Source: Diphasiastrum complanatum
Taxonomy: Eukaryota; Streptophyta; Lycopodiopsida; Lycopodiales; Lycopodiaceae
Length of the DNA stretch: 64,000 bases
Assembly: GCA_029204225.1 (NCBI GenBank)
Contig: CM055099.1
Location: 66,803,852 to 66,867,851 of the forward strand
Reading direction: 5' to 3'
Made by a program: the position numbers and the translations under genes. Positions 1 through 10,800 of this stretch are shown piece by piece (within the stretch, counting starts at the first letter, position 1; the number at the start of each line of letters is the position of its first letter). The notes beneath the pieces were generated by a model that searched no databases, was not told the origin of the DNA, and saw only the letters and a list, made by a program, of their open reading frames with translations.

Positions 1-84
1 CCATCATTTTCTTACCTTGGTCAATCTCGTATGCAATTTTTTGTTTTTTGGTGGTTCTACGATAGACATGAGATATGGTTTTGG

Positions 85-1207
85 TCATGTGGGGAAAATG
101 GGAGTGAGCATATATGAGGTTCTGATGGAGGTGGATGCACTCCTGGTCATACCAAGGATTATGGGGTCTATTACGTCTATGGTGCTTGGGCCGTGGGGAT
201 GGAAAGGCAATGGAAGTGTAGTGTGGATGGTTTGGACAAGAAAGAGGGACTGCTCCTCTAAAGTATGCTCATGTGGAAAATAGGTAAGGAGATCAGAGAG
301 GGCTTCTCTGTACAGTGTTATGTTATGTGGAGTGTAGCGGTAGGTGGTTTTCACTGTAGGGGTCGAAGAGAAAATATGTGTGATAGGGAGATGACCGATA
401 GAGAGGGAGAGATACGAGTGATCAGAAAGAGTGGTGCGGTGTACAAAGAAGGATGAAATGGAGTAAAGGAGAGACGACGAACCCATGGAATAGTCAATGA
501 CGCTATGTCCTCCACTATGTGGGAAGCAAGTGTAGTCACCAGAGCCTGGTAGCTGAAGAAGGCCATTATAAATGGCCAGTCCATGAGCCTCGCCCAACTG
601 AAGTATCTGCTCCCCATATGCTGTAACTGGACCTGCTCCATCCGCCGATCGTCGTATAAGACGAAGATCATCGCCATCAAGTGCATGTATCCGCTGTGGA
701 TCATCTGCTGCTTTGTGAAATTCTGTTTGCCTAGTCCTAGTCCTGGCATTGAAGTCTCCCACTAAAAGAATATATCCTCGATCTTCATATCTAATAATGT
801 CTGCTGAAATATCCATGAAAGGTGAGTCTGCCTCTGGTGAAAGCTGATGTCTCTGGGGGGAAATAACAAATAGCCATGAATATGTCAGGGTCTAGCTCCA
901 TCAACCTGCGATCCAACCTAATCCATATATAGCGAGCCTGCTCGTCAGTGTGTACTAGCTCGACCCATGGCTGGAGAAAGTCTCGAAATAAGCAAGCAAC
1001 ACCACCTGAACCGCGACTAGTCAGTGCCCTCGTCTCCCCCCTATAAGTAGAAAGCCAGCAAAATCCCTCAATGCACGGAAGTCCTCTCTCAGGACTCTCA
1101 TGTGTCTCTGTAAGTATAAGGATATCCCTTGTGGTACAAAAATCTCTAAAGTCTCCCGCTGTGGCTGAAGAATGGATACCATTGTAGTTCCATAAACTCA
1201 ACCGCAA
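85..1207 (-). pseudogene. LINE ORF2 endonuclease domain, frameshifted
   Basis: Apurinic-type endonuclease (exonuclease-endonuclease-phosphatase fold) that nicks target DNA for LINE insertion. Two overlapping minus-strand frames (1207-791 and 816-85) carry its motifs in order: an N-terminal WNYNGIHSS block, the catalytic glutamate in ILTETHES, GSGGVACLF, the strand MAICYFPPE, the catalytic GDFNAR, then SVIDY and a SDHSYL motif. A frameshift near 800 joins the two frames. All key residues of the family are still recognisable, but the broken frame and lack of RT in the window make this a pseudogene. The family is sure; activity is not expected. Confidence 0.82.
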
Positions 1208-1295
1208 TGCTTTTGTGAGGGCCCCCGAACCGCTCCTAAGTCCGGGGGGCCCAAATCCCTATGCCCCAGACTTCTGAGGGTCAATGTATCGGGAC

Positions 1296-1511
1296 TTACC
1301 ATCCCGATAGACCACCCTTTTGCCTAGTGCTTTGGCTTTGCTGAAAATTCTTCCTTTCGGCAACTTGCATCGGTGTTAGATCATCGTCCATGAAAATAAG
1401 GGTACCTCTCAGCCGAGCTCGTAGCCTAAGGGCAACTTGCCGTTCCTCCATGCCCGTGAACCGTATGATGAGTGTGGATGGATCTCGTTTGGTTCTCCAC
1501 GCTCTTTCCAT
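1296..1511 (-). pseudogene. LINE ORF1-like C-terminal tail
   Basis: A 71-residue minus-strand frame contains IFMDDDLTPMQVAERK. Copy 2 has an equivalent block (YMDDDLTLIQVEERRK, around 5430) directly upstream of its endonuclease. The position just 5' of the endonuclease and the charged, helical character match the end of a plant LINE ORF1, which normally codes for a nucleic-acid-binding protein. A stop and about 90 nt separate it from the endonuclease frame. No zinc knuckle is visible. The ORF1 assignment is inferred from position and from the second copy. Confidence 0.55.
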
Positions 1512-1568
1512 CCCATTGGGATGGTGGGAAAGTGAATCTGTGAGGAAACCGGTTGCTTCAGTAATTGG

Positions 1569-1604
1569 ATGGTTGGTGGTATGGGACGCCAGTTATCGTA
1601 GGAG
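1569..1604 (+). repeat. 36-bp direct repeat, left copy
   Basis: Thirty-six bases match 4092-4127 with one mismatch; the inner 31 bases (1574-1604) are identical. It contains TGGTATGGGACGCC. It lies at the 5' end of LINE copy 1 and at the left edge of the gypsy remnant. It could be the surviving 3' end of a 5' LTR, or a duplicated flank. Confidence 0.8.
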
Positions 1605-2184
1605 AGGGGAGTAATATTTGCAAAGTAAAGCTTCTTTTAAGAAAAAATATGTCTTAAGTTTCAAAGCTTAATGTTTAAAAGTTAAAACTTTCAACTCTAA
1701 GATTGCTAAATCTTAAAAGAAAGTAATATAAATTGAATCTTGGATGCCTGTCCTTGCTTGGCCGTACTTTCTCCTTCCTCCTCCTCTGTACCTGCAGATC
1801 TCCCAAGGTAGGAGAGGAGCTGCAGTACGTTGGTGTGGGAGGTGAGAGAAAGGGCCTTAGTTAAAATTCCTAATCCTTTGAGTTCCATGGGCCATGTGGC
1901 ACCTACGGGTGGCACCGCATGGTTAGAAAGGCTTAGAAGGGACAAATGGGGCCTTTTTTGGCCCCACCTGTCCTTTTTGCTTGAGGGTGAAGAGGAGCTT
2001 TGGGGAGGGGGTGAAGGAGGTACGTTCACTTCCTTTGCCTCATTCTCAAAAGTTGTTGTAGAGGTTGTGAGTTCTCAAGTTTGTTATTTCTTGAGGCCTT
2101 TTACTCTAGTTATTGCCTTTTAATGGTTTTTACACCGTAGCTCTCCGTTTTTCCTCAAGTTTTTTGCTAGTTGCCACTTTCTCC
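1605..2184. other. Non-coding stretch, probable gypsy leader
   Basis: No gene is recognised here. The stretch lies between the short direct repeat and the first gag codons of the gypsy remnant, so it is probably that element's 5' untranslated leader. No convincing tRNA primer-binding site or TATA box was found. The open frames across it lack any recognisable motif. Confidence 0.35.
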
Positions 2185-2268
2185 ATGGACACTCCTATGG
2201 TTGAGACAAGAGCTCCAAGTCCCGTCGGTACTGATATGGAGAAAATGACGCGTGCCATTAATCAGTTA
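2185..2268 (+). pseudogene. Gypsy gag N-terminus stub
   Basis: A frame beginning with ATG at 2185 reads MDTPMVETRAPSPVG and continues for about 28 residues, like the start of a chromovirus gag. At about 2268 it meets integrase-region sequence in a different frame. The rest of gag, the protease, RT and RNase H are therefore missing. Assignment to gag rests on its position ahead of pol and on its start-codon context. Confidence 0.45.
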
Positions 2269-3779
2269 TGCTTTGCTGGGTCGAATCCGAGTTGTATCTT
2301 TCTTTGCGAGATCTTTGTCGGACTGATGAGTTTTTCGGTCGTATTTGGCAAGATGTCCTGGCTGGAAGCTCTACAGTGAGAAATAACCTTGGAAAGCAGG
2401 ATTCCAAGAAATCTCGCGAACAGAAGATACTTGATGATTATTCCATTAGGAATGGTTTGCTTTTTAGTCGAGGAAAAGTTTATGTGCCAGATATCGCGGA
2501 CATAAGGGCCCAAATCCTGTGTGAGTGCCACGACAGCCCCAGTGCGGGACACCTTGGTATACAGAGGACACTTGACCTTGTTAAGAGAGAATTTTATCGG
2601 CCAAAAATGAAAGGTCATGTCGAGGCATATGTTCAAAAGTGTGAACAATGCCAAGTAAATAAAGCGGAAAGACTCAAAGCAGCTGGTCTGTTGCATCCTT
2701 TGGAAATTCCTAGCAAGAAATGGGAAAGTATTTCCATGGATTTTGTGGTCGGACTTCCCAAATCTGGGAAGGGTCACGATGCTATTTGGGTAGTAGTTGA
2801 CAGGCTAACCAAAATGGCGCAGTTTATTCCAACAAAAACTACTGTCAAAGCTTCTGAACTTGCTCAACTCTTCGTTGAAAAGTTGTTCAGGTTGTATGGT
2901 TTGTCGAACGATATTGTTAGTGATCGTGATTCCAAGTTCACTGCCAAGTTCTGGCAGGCGGCCTTTGAAAGACTTGAAACTACCTTAAGTCTATCGTCTA
3001 CGGATCACCCAGAAACCGATGGTCAGACCGAACGTGTCAACCAGTCGATGGAAGATATGCTTCGTGCATATGTTTCCAGGCGACAATCAGATTGAGAAAA
3101 GTATTTCCCAATGGTTGAGTTCGCATACAATACTATGAAACATTCTGCCATTGGTTTTAGTCCTTTCATGCTCTTGTACGGCTTTCAGCCTCGTTCCCCT
3201 ATCTCCGTTGGACTCAAAGGTCTCAAGGTTTAAGCTGCAGTGGATTTCTTGCATGATATGCAGGAAATGTTGTAGGTGGCTAGGGAAAGAATTAAATCGG
3301 CTTAGGATCGAGCCCAATTCAATGCCAACCGAAGCTGTGCTCTTCGAGAGTTTGAGATTGGTGATTGGGTGTATCTTAGAATCCCAAAAGACTCTAAGAC
3401 ACTTCGAACAGGGAAATGTCCGAAGTTATCTCCATGTTTTAGCGGTCCTTTCAAAGTTCTTAACAAGATTGGTAGGGCTGCTTATAGACTAGAACTCCCT
3501 GTTGGAACCAAGGTTCATCCTGTATTTCATGTTAGTCATTTAAAGGAACTACTTGGTGGAAAAGATGACCTAATTTCCCCAGATGATCTAGTGCTATTGG
3601 AGGATTTGACTACTTTTGTATCCCATGAACCAAAAGGGATCATGGATACACGACGACATCAGTTGAGAAATCGATTGATTTCTAAACATCTGATTCGTTG
3701 GAAAGGTAAGTCAGATGATGAGGACACTTGGGAGAAGGAGTTTGATTTAAGACTTAGATTCCCTAGTTTCTTCCCATAG
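2268..3779 (+). pseudogene. Ty3/gypsy chromovirus integrase with chromodomain, decayed
   Basis: The integrase cuts and joins retrotransposon cDNA into chromatin. Domains in order: a short RNase H-integrase linker, an HHCC zinc domain (SAGHLGIQRT through CEQCQVNK, about 2540-2660), and the DDE core with aspartates in SISMDFVVGL and IVSDRDSKF and a glutamate in GQTERVNQ. A stop follows at 3095; homology then resumes in shifted frames (FAYNTMKHSAIGFSPF). The GPF-type C-terminus (FSGPFKVLNKIG, VHPVFHVSHLKE) and a chromodomain (LIRWKGKSDDEDTWE) are in frame 3369-3779. The chromodomain places it among plant chromoviruses. Several stops and frameshifts make it non-functional. Confidence 0.88.
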
Positions 3780-3791
3780 AAGGAAGTTTTT

Positions 3792-3805
3792 ATGGTGGGG
3801 GGGCA
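3792..3805 (+). other. Polypurine tract of gypsy element
   Basis: A purine-rich run (ATGGTGGGGGGG, then CA) lies just after the chromodomain stop and directly before a TGTTATG sequence. This is the expected place of the plus-strand DNA primer next to the 3' LTR. Confidence 0.6.
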
Positions 3806-4130
3806 TGTTATGTACCATAACGGTACGCCCTTCAGTGATGGCCTCGCAAGGGGCATGACGCAGGTCTGGTGTTATTGACATGTTTGGGTGCCACGCGTCA
3901 CGATCCTAGGTGGTCACGTGTCGCCGGCAGGACCGTGCTTGATGGGACCCACTGGGCTATGTCTATATAGTGGTGGGGTTTCCCTCTTTCCATTCACTCA
4001 GTCTACCCGGGAGTTGGTGGATGGAGAGCACGTGCATGAGCCAGGATGTATCTCCAGGCCAGGAGATGTGTGCTAGGGAGAGCCGAGTGCAATGGCTGGT
4101 GGTATGGGACGCCAGTTATCGTAGGAGGCT
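3806..4130 (+). repeat. 3' LTR of gypsy remnant (partial)
   Basis: The LTR begins TGTTATGTACC right after the polypurine tract. A TATA-like CTATATAG at 3963-3970 would give a transcript start near 3995. The right end is unclear: LINE copy 2 begins about 4131, immediately after the 36-bp repeat at 4092-4127. No matching full 5' LTR was found upstream of 2185. Confidence 0.55.
4092..4127 (+). repeat. 36-bp direct repeat, right copy
   Basis: Partner of 1569-1604, with one mismatch in 36 bases. It lies at the end of the gypsy 3' LTR and at the 3' (left) end of LINE copy 2. Confidence 0.8.
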
Positions 4131-5480
4131 TGACCGGGCATGATGGTTCGATAGCTCCAATGCATGGGGGTGGGTCGGTTGTGACCCTATGGATGGGCGG
4201 ATACGGTGCGTCGTCATTGGTATGGGGTGTGCGGAACCTTCAAGGCAGTCAAAGATCCTAGGGGGTTGTAGCAAGAGAGGTGGTGAGAAAAGCAGCCTGG
4301 GTGTCGACTGGATTGTCATGAGGAAAGGAGTGTAAAAGTGAGGCCAAGGACTGTCGGTAAAGTGGCATGTAAATGGGATCAAATGTGTACGTGGGTGACC
4401 GGGTAATTAGGGGTAGTGTAGGTGAGTGAGTGGATGGGAGGTGGCCGATATCGAATGAGAGATATGAGTGACCAGGAGGTTGGTGGGAGAAACGCAACAG
4501 TTAGAGACTATGGGTACAAAGGATGGTGACCCCATGAGATAATCAACGACACTATGTCCTCCACTGTGAGGATGGCATGTATAGTTGCCAGCAGGGTAAG
4601 CCATTATAAATGGCTAGCTCATGTGCCTCTCCAAACTGCAGTAAGTGCTCACCATATGAAGTAATAGGTCCCAAACTGTCCGCGGAGGTCCTGGTAACCC
4701 GCATATCATTGTCAAGGGCACGAACACGCAGCTGATCGGAGATGTTGAAGAACTCTGTCTGTCTCGAAGATGTCCGGGCATTAAAGTCCCCTGTGAGAAG
4801 AATATGCCCCTGCTATGGGAATCTGATAATATTTGGTGAGAGGTCCTGATATGGGGATCCAATACCCTCCGCAAAAGATGAGGACTCTGGTGGAAAGTAA
4901 CATGCTGCAACAAAAAGATCTCTGTCCAAACCAATATCCTGACCCACAATGGGAGTCCATATGTAGCGGGCCTGCTTGTCATGTCGGATGAAGTCAATAC
5001 TCGAATGGAGAGTCTCTCGGTACAGACATGTGACTCCACCTGAGCCTCGACCACTGACAGATCTAGTCTCTCGTCGGAATACTGAGTCCCATCTATATCC
5101 AGGAAAGGAAGGAAGTCCTCGCTTCGGGCTCTCGTGTGTCTCCATGATGAATAATATGTCTCTGCCTGTGGTAAAGTCAACTAGATCCCCTACCGTGGAA
5201 GACGAATGTATGCCCGCACAATTCCACGCTCCAATCCGAAGGTGGTATGGATGGGGCCCCGGGGTGCTCCCAACCCCGGGCACCCCAAATCCCTAGGACT
5301 GGGAGCTGCTAGGAGCGTTATCAAGAAAGTGCACTCGTCCATCCCGATAAATGACTCGTCTGCCAGACTCACGGGCTGCCTGAAAGGCCTTACGCCTCTC
5401 CTCTACTTGGATTAACGTGAGGTCGTCATCCATGTAGAGAGAGACCATGCCGAGGGATAGGGATCCCTTATGGGATGTTA
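4131..5480 (-). mobile_element. LINE fragment, copy 2 (endonuclease region)
   Basis: A minus-strand LINE fragment of the same family as copy 1, truncated before RT. Reading 5' to 3' on the minus strand: an ORF1-like tail with DDDLTLIQVEERRK (about 5440-5320), a stop, then the endonuclease starting AWNCAGIHSS (5283-4813), with MET(H)ES, GSGGVTCLY and ACYFPPESS. The GDFNAR-equivalent region follows in another frame (about 4800-4614), and the SVVDYLMGS block and C-terminal strands come near 4600-4260. In copy 1 the last catalytic motif is SDHSYL; here the aligned residues are PGHSYL, so the catalytic aspartate is lost. Several frameshifts are present. Confidence 0.82.
4813..5283 (-). pseudogene. 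LINE endonuclease N-terminal half
   Basis: This 156-residue open frame holds the first half of the endonuclease: AWNCAGIHSS, IMETHESPKRG, GRGSGGVTCLYRE and VAACYFPPESS. The rest of the domain continues at lower coordinates in other frames. It aligns well with 1207-791 of copy 1. It is a broken copy, since the metal-binding and catalytic residues are split over three frames. Confidence 0.8.
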
Positions 5481-6630
5481 CGATTGCTGTGGCCTATGGC
5501 ACATCGGCACCAAGAGATGGACTTAGAGATATTGCCACACTAGTTATATGGGTGGGCCCACATGCATCAGGGCACATTTATTACATTTGAGGCATAGATG
5601 CATTGCGTTCCGGGATCTGGGAGCGATCCGGATCTGGGAGCGATCCGGATCAGAACATTGCAATATTTGTTTTCTTTGTTTTCTTTTTTAAACAGTGTGT
5701 TGGGGTGGAAAAAGCAACATTAAGGACATACAAAAAAATTCCAGATATGCACTTTTATGTCTTTCATGTTCACCATCACTTTCAATAGAGTATTCGAAAT
5801 AATGTGGAAGGACTGAAAGTTTACTGCCTTAATTTTTTAGGAAACATATGAATAGGCCCTAGGGGTACTCATCAATGAATAAAAAAAATCCAAGAACCAA
5901 CAAGTGTTTCACAAGTAGCAAGGTTCAAATGCGCCACGTCTAGCACAAATTAAACTTAAAAGCCACTCGGAGAATATTGCCTGTCTCAAAAATAACATTG
6001 GGAACGTTAGATCTGGCTGAGAGAGAAATTCTTGTAAGTTGCTAAGGTGAGTCACTCTGGGGATGTGCATATGAACAAATGAACTGCTACAATCACAGCC
6101 ACGTTTCGGAATTAGTGTTCATCTCTTCTAGGATAAGTGAATGACGATGTTGCCAACATTAATACATATTACAGATTCTAAACTGTCTAAATTTTAATGA
6201 TTCATTTGGTAACAGAGGTTATAGAACATGGACATAGTTCACAGAGCAGCCCCATAATTGTAAGAGGGAACCATGCATTTGTAGAAAGTTAAGATTTTTT
6301 ATTATTTTTTGTAAATTTTTTAAAAAGTTTTTTTAGGGTTTCGACGTTCCGGAATGCTCGTTCCAAAACCCTATGCCTCCAAAACGACGTTTTGTTGCAA
6401 CTTAGGTTTGAGGGGGTACAAGATTGCCCCTTGCCTGCATGCTCCTGACGGGATACTCACTCTTACTGCATCAGATGAGTCTTGCCCTTTAAGGTTGATT
6501 TTTTAAATTCTCACATGTGACCACTCAGTAGTGAGTATTGATGTGTCACATTGATGGTTGCACATTTCAGTTTTGGAAATTTGACAATTGATTTTTAAAT
6601 TTTGTCAATTTTTAAAAATAGTCACGAATT
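5481..6630. other. Intergenic stretch, no gene recognised
   Basis: No coding homology was recognised on either strand. It holds a perfect 17-bp tandem duplication at 5614-5647 and, near 6112-6180, a diverged segment that reappears inverted at 13745-13820. AT-rich filler surrounds these. Confidence 0.5.
5614..5647 (+). repeat. 17-bp tandem duplication
   Basis: Two perfect adjacent copies of GATCTGGGAGCGATCCG at 5614-5630 and 5631-5647. They are much more GC-rich than their surroundings. No function can be assigned. Confidence 0.85.
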
Positions 6631-6954
6631 ATGGTGGGGTAGAAAGCCCAACTGTCTTACATCAGAATCTTTGGCTGTGCAGCTTATGCACATAAACTTG
6701 ATAAGCTTCGAAAGAAGCTTGATGAGAAAGCTGAACATGGATTTCTAGTAGGTTATGACAACAATTCGTCATACTACAGAATCTACATGCCAGACACAAA
6801 CACTGTGAAGACAGTGAGAGATGTCAGTTTTGATGAGAGCAGGACAATGGCAAATGATGATCCTCTCAACTATGAAGGTCTAGAAAGACAGTACTATGAT
6901 CTGCCACCAGCGACAGAGGGAGCAGAAGACGAATACGAAAACGAAGATTTTTGA
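6631..6954 (+). pseudogene. Ty1/copia pol fragment (integrase end to RT linker)
   Basis: From 6658 a 98-codon frame without an ATG ends at TGA 6952-6954. It shows the typical copia block YIRIFGCAAYAHKL, LDEKAEHGFLVGYD, YYRIYMPDT and VRDVSFDES, which lies between the integrase core and RT. Just upstream WGRKPN is recognisable in a different frame, so there is a frameshift near 6655. An acidic linker follows, then the stop. No RT, LTR or primer site adjoins it. It is a short relic upstream of the TPR exons. Confidence 0.82.
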
Positions 6955-7681
6955 GGTGCCTTGCTTCCAGCATATGTTTCACTTCTAAGGGCCCAATAGC
7001 AGTTCACTAGTATAATTGTTGGGTCCAAAATGTTATTATTTTTTGATAAGTTTATAGCATATTTGGGGTTCCAAATATTTGTGTATACCTGCAGACACTC
7101 TTTTGTAACTTAGGAGAGTCATGGAAAATCCAATAAGTTACCAAGAAGACCCTAAATTGGGGGTAAAATGATCTGCAACTTATTAATCCCAACTGCCTAA
7201 GTTAAGAGCTCATAGTTTTTGCACCTAATTGAAGGAAATTCAAATTCAACTCTAACAGGGTTCCCTTTTCTACAATCTCCTCAGCTAAGTTTGACTCTAG
7301 GTGTAAGGACAGTTTTTCTAGATACTAGCTCTTATTTTTGGTTCCAGTGTTGTTAGATCAAGTATTTACTTTGAACTACAAAGTCCAAACTCCAAACTCC
7401 AAACTAAGAGGCCTTCTGTAGAATTTCAGCAAATATGTGAAGGCTTTATCAGTTGAAAAGAAATGCTTGTAGTTCTCCAAGCGAATGTTTGCATGCATAC
7501 TTTTGTCGTAAAGAGATGCACAAGGAGTCTAAGCTTCTCTATTTGCATACACTTATAGCAGTTCAGATCAGTCTCATCCTTGCATACATAGGTACTTACC
7601 TGGAAATAGATCAGTTGCACAAATAACAGGCTGGCATGTTGTCTATTTCTCAATCTGTGTATCCTCCTTACCTGACAGCAG
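6955..7681. other. Non-coding sequence upstream of first visible TPR exon
   Basis: No exon or transposon domain was recognised. The right end is a pyrimidine-rich tract ending CAG at 7679-7681, which acts as splice acceptor for the exon at 7682. The sequence is therefore probably intronic, with earlier exons further upstream or outside the window. Confidence 0.45.
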
Positions 7682-7819
7682 TTGTTGCATCTGTTGAGCA
7701 GTTACGCTTTGCAGAAGAGTCCAGAGAATGTAGAAGCATATATTGCTTTGGGAAAGCTTCACTTGGATCAGCAAGAATTTGGTGAAGCTGCTGACTACTA
7801 CAATCTTGCAGCCACTAAG
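7682..7819 (+). CDS. TPR gene exon (first visible)
   Basis: A 46-codon exon between a pyrimidine tract plus CAG acceptor and an AAG|GTAAGC donor. It encodes a canonical TPR hairpin with Tyr, Leu-Gly, Ala and Tyr at the consensus positions (AYIALGKLHL, EAADYYNLA). The frame enters in phase 0, so it is an internal exon and not a gene start. Confidence 0.8.
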
Positions 7820-10800
7820 GTAAGCTTGATCTTGCACTGTGCAGAGCTAGATTTCTTATTTAGAAGGCTGCAGATTCTTCTTGCAAAGTCTGAAAGTATG
7901 TCAAAATAGAGCACACACATCACAATCATAGAATAGAGAGTGAAGAGTACAAGCACATTAAATAGTCAATGAAGCACACTAGAATCGATAGAGAAGATTG
8001 ATCTCCCATAAGTACTCTATTCTAGTTGTGACTAATGTTATGCTAAATGGTCACCTACCTACACAAACACCTGCAAGCAATCTCTAGAGAGACCAAAGAA
8101 TCGTCCTTATAGAAATGAGGCATCGATGTTTTCCTTTTAAACGTATTGGACCCCCCGAGTTAGGGCTAGGGGGGGACCCAATTAGTAGGCCAAAGTATCA
8201 CCCAAAAATTTCATGATATGTATCCAAACACCAGTTTATATAGAGGCCCAAATGTCCAGAGCATAAGGTATACGGTCAAACATAATTCATGGCCTAATTT
8301 GCGCATCTTTGTGGAGGATTGTAGTAAAAATAAACATATTTATCATTTGTACCCATGTCTAGGTTATGGACTGAATTAGGTTTCTTTGCTTTATGAATCA
8401 TCGATAAATTTCTGAACATCCTATATACTTCATAAGTAGCTCTCGACCTCTGTTGATTCCTGAGTTGAATTCGTATAACCAACAATCTTCCTCTTCTAAA
8501 GTGTCATTGAATAAAGGGTCTTTTTGGAGCTCAAAACTCCCCTAATGTGATGATATCTCGATCAAAGATCAATTTTTGTGAAGAATTTTGCTCCACTTAA
8601 CTGATTCATGAGATCATTCATTTTAGGGAGCGAGTATTTATTTCAAATGGTAACTTTTTTTAGGCCTTTGTATCCAAGCATAACCAAAACCCCCCATCTT
8701 TCTTATCCTCAATAAGAATGGGTGTTCCCATGGCGATTTACTTGGCCTGATATCTAAATCCTAAGATATTACTCAATTTGCCTAGCCGCTTTCCCCTCTT
8801 CCTTTTGACTAAATGTATATTGTTGTTGGAAAATGGGATGGCTACCGAGCACTAAGTCTATCCTATGTTCCACGGACGTCCATGGACCGAGCGGGTGGTA
8901 AACCATAAGGAAGTAACATCATTAATTCTTGTTTTAAATCTTGTACTATTTGTTGCTCTTGATTGGGATTTTCGGTGTTACAACTATAAAACACATACAC
9001 ATCATACTCATTAACAATATTACCCCCTAACATTTCAAGTAACCAATGTGTTGCCTTGGGAGGTAGCCACCATTTTTAACGAACCTTCTTGAATCTTTAT
9101 TGGTTTTTCTTCAAACCTTTCATTATGACCTTTGTTTGTTCTGACCTTCGTAGGTTCCAAACTTTTGAACCTATAATGATCCTTGCTATCCACGACTTGT
9201 ATTGATGAGTGTAATCCGGACAACGGGCTGTTTACTAACTTCTATCATGGTTGTATATTAGACTTGTATCCACCCTGCCTGTGCACAAATCCGTTTGCAA
9301 CTTGACTGTTGTTGTCTATGTATCAATCATTTTACTTACAACAATTCTACGTACATGCAACAACAATCCTTGGTGTCTTTCGAACCTTGCAACTCTCTTG
9401 GGTATTCTACAAACTTCTATGAGCTTGACTATGACTGTCCTTGCAATGATGATCGGTAGCGATCTACAACGATCTCCCGACTGTCTTGATTCCTTGTAGC
9501 GCATTCCATAGGGAGATAGGTAGATGTGTAACTAGATGACTCAACGATGACCCTCCAACAAATTGGCGATTGCAATAGTGGAAAGCAATGATCCTGCATT
9601 AGTGAAGTAGTGATCCAATAGTGAAGTAGCAATTCAACAGTAGTGATTTAGCAGCAGTGAACTATTGTGAAGATTCTTATCTTCAGCTATCTTACTCAAT
9701 TAGCTCTCTCTCACAATGACTTCGCAATGAACCTGTGCTCTAATACCATGTTGGAATTGTCCTAATTCCCAATCAAGAGTAAACTAATCTTATTAGCACT
9801 AAAAAAAACAAATATTGATCACTTCATTGAACAATGAATGTACTAAAATCGCTCTATCAGTAATTTGTGATTGTAATGAATCGCTCTCTCAACAATCTAT
9901 CATTTTAGTAAATTACTCTCATCTAGAGGGGCAGGTACCCATGATATATAGACTTTGGAACTATTGACTAATCACCTTGAGATGAGGATCTTGGCTTCGA
10001 GCCACCAACGTCCCACATCACTATCCACACAAATTGAAAAGAACTATTTATCCCATTGGAATATATCTCGCTCTAGTAAGAAGTTTCTCAGTAAGCCCCT
10101 CCACCTTGATGTATACTTAGAGTGGTGCTATGACCATGCATATGTACACATTCTATTCCAACCCAGGCACAAGCCAATTGGCAATCCGAGTCACTAACTG
10201 TTCACAACAATCTAAAGACAAGCCTCATGTTTGAAACTTTGACAACCGCGAATTGCATTAATTTGCAAGCAATCTTCATCGCCTCTTCACTTCCTCCTCC
10301 ACACTTATCCTTTGAGGAGACCTACATACCATACTTCCCCTAGAATATGCTCAAGTACAAGCCCCATAGTTTTACTAAGTGGAAAGCCTCTCAACATATC
10401 TTTAGGATAAGGTAACTTTGCTTGAATGAGTAATTTTAGCTCTCTAGGCGGGTCATAGTCTTATCCTAAGATGCAGGTTAAGTTCAAAAAATACTGGCAT
10501 CATGTCTGTTACATAACAAACTCAAAGTGTACGATATCAAAATCATCATTACTCACAGGACATCATATGACGCGAACATGTATTGAAAGCACTTGCAAGT
10601 TTTTAGCGTGATGAGATTCCTATGTGGTTAGGGCTTGCCCACGTATCATCTATGACAACATCGAAAGTTGAAGACATGAAAAGCTAGCCTAATTAGCTTT
10701 TGAAGCCTAGTTTACATGCCTTTGCCGCTTACATAGTTGTGGGAGCGACCATTGTGTCAAAAAGACAACACGTACTCTGTGTCTCGTATATGCCTCCTGA

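Larger units (their letters stand above)
1..1513 (-). mobile_element. LINE (non-LTR retrotransposon) fragment, copy 1
   Basis: A minus-strand LINE fragment that runs off the left edge of the window. From 5' to 3' on the minus strand it shows an ORF1-like tail (1511-1296) and then an endonuclease domain (1207-85). The reverse transcriptase would lie beyond the window. Copy 2 at about 4131-5480 has the same domain order and clearly similar protein sequence, so the two belong to one family. Boundaries are approximate. The right edge is placed where the ORF1-like reading stops, just before a short direct repeat shared with position 4092. Confidence 0.8.

Noticed and set aside
85-816. Whether the long minus-strand frames at 0.1-1.2 kb could be a host exonuclease/phosphatase gene
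   Set aside because: The motif order (WNxxG, TETHE, GDFNAR, SDH), the second related copy at 4.1-5.5 kb and the ORF1-like tail fit a LINE endonuclease, and the frame is broken.
2262-2777. A 171-residue minus-strand frame
   Set aside because: It overlaps the plus-strand gypsy integrase zinc domain, which has clear HHCC homology; the minus frame shows nothing recognisable.
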